DNA from: Mesonia aquimarina
Lineage (GTDB): Bacteria > Bacteroidota > Bacteroidia > Flavobacteriales > Flavobacteriaceae
DNA length: 64,000 nucleotides
Reading direction: 5' to 3'
NCBI RefSeq assembly: GCF_003667275.1
Contig: NZ_RCNV01000001.1
Coordinates: 62,001 to 126,000, forward strand
The position numbers and the translations under genes are program-made. Positions 60,169 to 64,000 of this stretch are shown piece by piece; positions within the stretch are counted from its first letter, which is position 1, and the number at the start of each line of letters is the position of its first letter. The notes under the pieces are model-generated. The model was given only the letters and a program-made list of their open reading frames with translations, did not search any database and was not told the DNA's origin.

Positions 60169-61896
60169 TTAAATCACCTTTTTCCAAATTTTAATAAGAA
60201 TCCCCCAGCTAACTAAACTAACTGTAAAAGCAATTCCGCTTAATAAGAGATCGCCGTAAATAAAGTATCCGGTACCAAATAAAACACTGTAAACTCCAGA
60301 TATACCGAGCAAGAAAGCTAAAATCTTATAATTGATATGATGAAATCTTCCGTGCTCATCAAATACCAATTTTTCAAACGAAGCTAAGGTTTCTTGTTTA
60401 GAAGGTTTCGTCAATAAACTAACCGCAACCCAAGCAATTGTAGTTATAATAACACCCGCAACTAATTGCCAATGAGATTCCCAAGTTAATAATGGTGTTT
60501 CCATTTTATTGTTTGCAAAAAAGAAAATAGCAACTAAAAAAGAAACTGCCATTGCTGTTATTTCACTATACGGATTAATACGATACCAAAACCAACGCAA
60601 AATAAAAAGCAAGCCGGTTCCGGCACCAATTTGCAATAATAAATTAAAAGCTTCTTGGGCTTCTTCTAAAAACAATGAAAGTAAACCTGCTAAAATCATC
60701 ATCGCAAAAGTTGAAATTCTACCCACTAAAACTTTTTCTTTCTCAGAAGCTTTTGGTTTAACAAAACGCGCATAAAAATCGTTTACGACATAACTGCTTC
60801 CCCAGTTTAAATGTGTAGAAATGGTGCTCATAAAAGCGGCAATTAGGGAAGTAATAACAATTCCTAATAAACCGGCCGGTAAAAAAGCCAACATTGCAGG
60901 ATAAGAGAGATCATCTTTAATAAAGTTTTTGCTTAAATCGGGAAAAGCTTCTTGTAAACTTGCTAAATCAGGATACATTACAATTGAAGCCAAACCAATT
61001 AAAATCCAAGGCCAAGGACGCAAGGCATAATGTGCGATGTTAAAAAATAAAGTAGCTAAAATTGCATGTTTTTCATTTTTAGCTGCTAGCATACGTTGTG
61101 CTATATAACCTCCACCGCCAGGTTCAGCTCCGGGATACCAAACACTCCACCATTGTACAGCTAGTGGAATAATTAAAATAGGGATAAATAATTCCGGTTG
61201 ACTAAAATCAGGAAAAAATTGCGTTTTTTCACTGATTTCGGGATGCGATAATAAATTTTCTAAGCCTCCAATTTTAGGTAGATTTAAAATATGGATTGAA
61301 GCCCAAATACTCCCGATCATAGCAATTATAAACTGAATGAAATCAGTAATTAAAACTCCACGTAAACCGCCAAGCATCGAATAAATTACAGTAACTAATG
61401 AAGCAACCACTAAGGTTTGAATTTCTGAAAAGCCAAACATAACGTGACCTATTTTTATAGCAGCTAAGCAAACACCTGCCATAATAACAATATTGAAAAA
61501 AACGCCTAAATAAATTGCCCTGAATCCACGAAGAATTGCAGCACTTTTTCCGCTGTAACGTAACTCATAAAATTCTAGGTCGGTTGTTATATTACTTTTT
61601 CGCCAAAGTTTGGCATAAAAAAAGACGGTTAACATTCCGGTTAACAGAAAACTCCACCAGATCCAATTTCCAAAAACACCATTTTTTCTTACAATTCCGG
61701 CGACTAAACCCGGTGTATCAGCTGCAAAAGTGGTTGCAACCATAGAAACGCCTAATAACCACCACGGCATATTTCTACTGGATAAGAAAAAACTGTTTAC
61801 ATCTTTACCACTTTTTCGTGCAATGAGAACGCCTATCAATAAACTGATAAAAAAGAATGCTCCAATAAATATCCAGTCAATAAGCGCTAATTCCAT
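60169..61896 (-). CDS. Sodium:solute symporter family protein
   Basis: A 575-residue SSS-family transporter with about 13 membrane helices: IDWIFIGAFFFISLLIGVLIARKS, GGLRGVLITDFIQFIIAMIG and LIAAFMSTISTHLNWGSSYVVNDFY, which holds the Na+-site Ser/Thr motif. Family members carry sugars, amino acids or carboxylates with Na+. I cannot tell the substrate. The RidA gene lies 114 bases upstream in transcription sense. Confidence 0.93.
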   Translation of the reverse strand: MELALIDWIFIGAFFFISLLIGVLIARKSGKDVNSFFLSSRNMPWWLLGVSMVATTFAADTPGLVAGIVRKNGVFGNWIWWSFLLTGMLTVFFYAKLWRKSNITTDLEFYELRYSGKSAAILRGFRAIYLGVFFNIVIMAGVCLAAIKIGHVMFGFSEIQTLVVASLVTVIYSMLGGLRGVLITDFIQFIIAMIGSIWASIHILNLPKIGGLENLLSHPEISEKTQFFPDFSQPELFIPILIIPLAVQWWSVWYPGAEPGGGGYIAQRMLAAKNEKHAILATLFFNIAHYALRPWPWILIGLASIVMYPDLASLQEAFPDLSKNFIKDDLSYPAMLAFLPAGLLGIVITSLIAAFMSTISTHLNWGSSYVVNDFYARFVKPKASEKEKVLVGRISTFAMMILAGLLSLFLEEAQEAFNLLLQIGAGTGLLFILRWFWYRINPYSEITAMAVSFLVAIFFFANNKMETPLLTWESHWQLVAGVIITTIAWVAVSLLTKPSKQETLASFEKLVFDEHGRFHHINYKILAFLLGISGVYSVLFGTGYFIYGDLLLSGIAFTVSLVSWGILIKIWKKVI

Positions 61897-62010
61897 CTTA
61901 GTAAGGAGTTTTTTATTTTATTGGCTCCGCAAAAGGTATAATCTTTCGAGGCTTGCCTCTAAATTTAATTTTCACAATTTATTTTCATGGACTTTCCAAG
62001 GGGTGATTTG

Positions 62011-62391
62011 CTATTTTACAGCAATGGCACTAATTTCTACATTCACAAATTTTGGTAGATTGGCTACTTCAACAGTTTCTCGAGCAGGTGCGGTTTCTTC
62101 ATCAAAATAAGTGGCATATACGTTATTAATTTCAGCAAAATTATTCATATCGCTAATAAAAATGGAGGTTTTTACCACATTTTCTAAGGTCATTTCAGCT
62201 TCGTCTAGAATTGCTTTTAAATTTTCCATCACCAACCGCGTTTCATTTTCTAAAGAGTCGGTTACTAATTCGTTTGTGTCTGGATCTAAAGCAATTTGTC
62301 CTGAAACGTATAATGTATCTTTAATTAAAACTGCTTGATTATAAGGACCAATAGGAGCAGGGGCATTTTTTGTAGTGATAATTTTTTTCAT
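62011..62391 (-). CDS. ridA: RidA family reactive enamine/imine deaminase
   Basis: A 126-residue YjgF/RidA protein: KKIITTKNAPAPIGPYNQAVLIKDTLYVSGQIALDPDTNELV, KAILDEAEMTLENVVKTSIFISDMNNFAEINNVYATYF, APARETVEVANLPKFVNVEISAIAV with the conserved Arg near residue 105. It hydrolyses reactive enamine intermediates from PLP enzymes. It is 13 bases beyond the LptD-like gene and appears co-directional with it. Confidence 0.96.
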   Translation of the reverse strand: MKKIITTKNAPAPIGPYNQAVLIKDTLYVSGQIALDPDTNELVTDSLENETRLVMENLKAILDEAEMTLENVVKTSIFISDMNNFAEINNVYATYFDEETAPARETVEVANLPKFVNVEISAIAVK

Positions 62392-62404
62392 GTGCTGTAT
62401 TATT

Positions 62405-64000
62405 TTATAAACTTCTATCCCGTTCTCTGTTTTTATCGTATTTAATATCGCTCAAGACGCTGGCTTTAATTCCGATAAAGAAATACCAAGAAGCTCTATT
62501 TCCGAAAGGTGTCCAGTTAAAAGTCATTCGCCAACTCTCTAAATCTCGAGCAAAACGTAATTGTGTATAAGTAAATCCTTGATTTTTAAGATCGTAACCT
62601 GAAGATGCTCCCACAGACCAACGCGGTGATAATTCTACATTCCCTGAAAACATAATTGAATGGGAAGAAATTTCACTATTTCGTGTAGCATTATCATAAG
62701 TCATTGTGTAGGAAACTCGTAAATCCCAAGGAATTTTATAGTTATATCTTTCCGTGTCATTATTAACTACTTTTTCTTCCTCTTCTTTTTCATCATAGAA
62801 CTCCCCATTTAAATCAGTAGATTTACCGAACAAATCATCCGGTCGGCCACCATTTCTGAAGGTTTCATTTTCTAATTCATCTGTATTTTCTTTGCCACCT
62901 GTAAAATCTGAACTTGAAAAAGAATATCCAAAACTTACGTTTGCACGTGTTAACCTAAAGAGGCTTCCTCCATTATCAATATTTAATTGATCTATTCGTT
63001 GATTTTTATTATTCAACGCATACGGATCTAAAGCACCATTAAAATTGATATCAAATTTATCCTGTACAATAGGAAGTGTTCCTCTTATGGTTACCGGAGT
63101 TAATTTTAATGAATCTGCAGCAAGATCATAAGAGGTCGAAAATTGTAAGTTTTTCAGTAAGCTAATTTTCCTAGGTTCCTCACTAAGTGAATCTTTGGCT
63201 TCTACCTTAGCTTCAAAGTCATTTGTTACCGAAAGTCCAACCGAACTAGAATAGCGATTGTTAGGTGCTCCAAATAAAGTGTTCTGAAAGCGTGAATATT
63301 CAACAACTTCTTCTTCTAAACCGGAAGTTTCTGGAATAAGATAGCTATCGTAAAATTGATCAAATTTCGGATTAATATTATAACTAATCGAGGGTCGCAT
63401 CACATGACGAATGGCTTTAAACTTACTATCCTTATTAAATTTAAAAAGACCGTAAACAGTTGTTCCTATACTCGTATTAAAATTATAGGTCCTGTAAGAA
63501 TCAAATCCACCAACAGTATCAATTACGGTTTCTTGTTGTTGCTCGTCATACGACTGTCTGTAAGTTTTAAACAACCAATTTTCTTCAAATTGAGTTCCCG
63601 CACTAACACTAAAATATCTAAATAGTTTAAAGTTGGTATTAATTGGAATAGAATGTTTAATTCCAGTATTAGCATTTTTAAACATTTCCGGTTTAAAAAA
63701 TAGAGAATCTGTTGTTTGGTAACGATTTTCACCACGAATGTTATACTGTAAATTGATATTTTCTATAATACCTTTTTTTGTTCCGACTTTAGGAGCAAAC
63801 GGATAAATTCTGGCAACATTAGCTTGCAATGTTGGCAAGGTCATATTAATTTCTTGTGTTTGTGTGTTTTGATTGTGCGTGGCACTTAAGCTTAAATTAA
63901 CTTGTGGATCGCCTTCAAAAGTTTTAGAATAACTAACCGAAGAGCTCAAGTTATTATTCAGGAAATTCCCTGTGTTTGTTTGATTAATAGTTTGTTGATA
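62405..64000 (-). CDS. LptD-like outer membrane LPS assembly protein, N-terminus cut
   Basis: The frame stays open to the right edge, so the true start lies outside the window; 531 codons are visible. It ends in the C-terminal beta-barrel of the LptD family: PKVGTKKGIIENINLQYNIRGENRYQT, SPRWSVGASSGYDLKNQGFTYTQLRFARDLESWRMTFNWTPFGNRASWYFFIGI, and aromatic C-terminal strands. LptD inserts LPS into the outer leaflet. The TTG at 63947-63949 is internal, not the start. Confidence 0.82.
   Translation of the reverse strand, partial: YQQTINQTNTGNFLNNNLSSSVSYSKTFEGDPQVNLSLSATHNQNTQTQEINMTLPTLQANVARIYPFAPKVGTKKGIIENINLQYNIRGENRYQTTDSLFFKPEMFKNANTGIKHSIPINTNFKLFRYFSVSAGTQFEENWLFKTYRQSYDEQQQETVIDTVGGFDSYRTYNFNTSIGTTVYGLFKFNKDSKFKAIRHVMRPSISYNINPKFDQFYDSYLIPETSGLEEEVVEYSRFQNTLFGAPNNRYSSSVGLSVTNDFEAKVEAKDSLSEEPRKISLLKNLQFSTSYDLAADSLKLTPVTIRGTLPIVQDKFDINFNGALDPYALNNKNQRIDQLNIDNGGSLFRLTRANVSFGYSFSSSDFTGGKENTDELENETFRNGGRPDDLFGKSTDLNGEFYDEKEEEEKVVNNDTERYNYKIPWDLRVSYTMTYDNATRNSEISSHSIMFSGNVELSPRWSVGASSGYDLKNQGFTYTQLRFARDLESWRMTFNWTPFGNRASWYFFIGIKASVLSDIKYDKNRERDRSL

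Overview
The window looks like a chromosome segment of a marine-type member of the Flavobacteriaceae (Bacteroidota). It is strongly AT-rich and has a Bacteroidota-type promoter (TTTT-N19-TACATTTG) before its main operon. It also has a protein with a type IX secretion C-terminal tail, an aryl polyene/flexirubin-type pigment cluster built around a tyrosine ammonia-lyase close to the Flavobacterium johnsoniae enzyme, and a flavobacterial LptD-like protein. The genus cannot be fixed from the sequence alone.

Region 1 (1 to about 27.76 kb) is the greater part of a siphovirus-like prophage whose left end lies outside the window. Almost all genes read on the minus strand. From right to left they are: a tyrosine integrase beside tRNA-Pro; two plus-strand lysogeny-side genes (a putative repressor and a membrane protein); small early genes; a replication block (DUF2303-like protein, initiator with iterons inside its own gene, DnaB helicase); HNH nuclease, small and large terminase; small genes; then portal, prohead protease, HK97-type capsid, connector and head-closure proteins, tail tube, tail chaperones, tape measure and tail tip. 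The tail chaperone pair is read through a lambda-like -1 frameshift site (GGGAAAG). Between the portal and the terminase-side genes sits a second, Xer-like recombinase followed by three small genes separated by GTTAT-cored imperfect hairpins. This 2.3 kb arrangement resembles an integron cassette array but has a non-IntI recombinase, and I regard it as the most novel candidate in the window. An exact 25-bp direct repeat lies beside that recombinase and again 6.8 kb away, upstream of the tape measure gene.

Region 2 (27.77-28.0 kb) holds tRNA-Pro(TGG) and tRNA-Ser(GCT).

Region 3 (28.1-46.2 kb) is the aryl polyene/flexirubin-type cluster. A divergent FAD-dependent oxidoreductase is followed by a tightly packed plus-strand operon. 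It contains tyrosine ammonia-lyase (coumarate starter), ketoreductase, LpxL-like acyltransferase, two hot-dog dehydratases, two complete ketosynthases, a degenerate ketosynthase-like protein, a Cys-less chain-length-factor-like protein and an acyl carrier protein. It also has a NodB deacetylase, LolA-like carrier, GT2-DUF2062 glycosyltransferase, MMPL exporter, C45-type acyltransferase lipoprotein and PaaK-like ligase. A RelE/ParE toxin-antitoxin pair with its own 18-bp palindrome is inserted in the middle. No DarA/DarB (dialkylresorcinol) genes are present in the window.

Region 4 (46.2-64 kb) is core chromosome: a THUMP-like methyltransferase, AI-2E-type permease, SpoU methyltransferase, DUF4159, DUF2007, a T9SS cargo protein, RsmE, TsaD, TamB, a zinc-ribbon membrane protein, a carboxypeptidase-regulatory-domain protein, GNAT acetyltransferase, sodium:solute symporter, RidA, and an LptD-like protein cut by the right edge.
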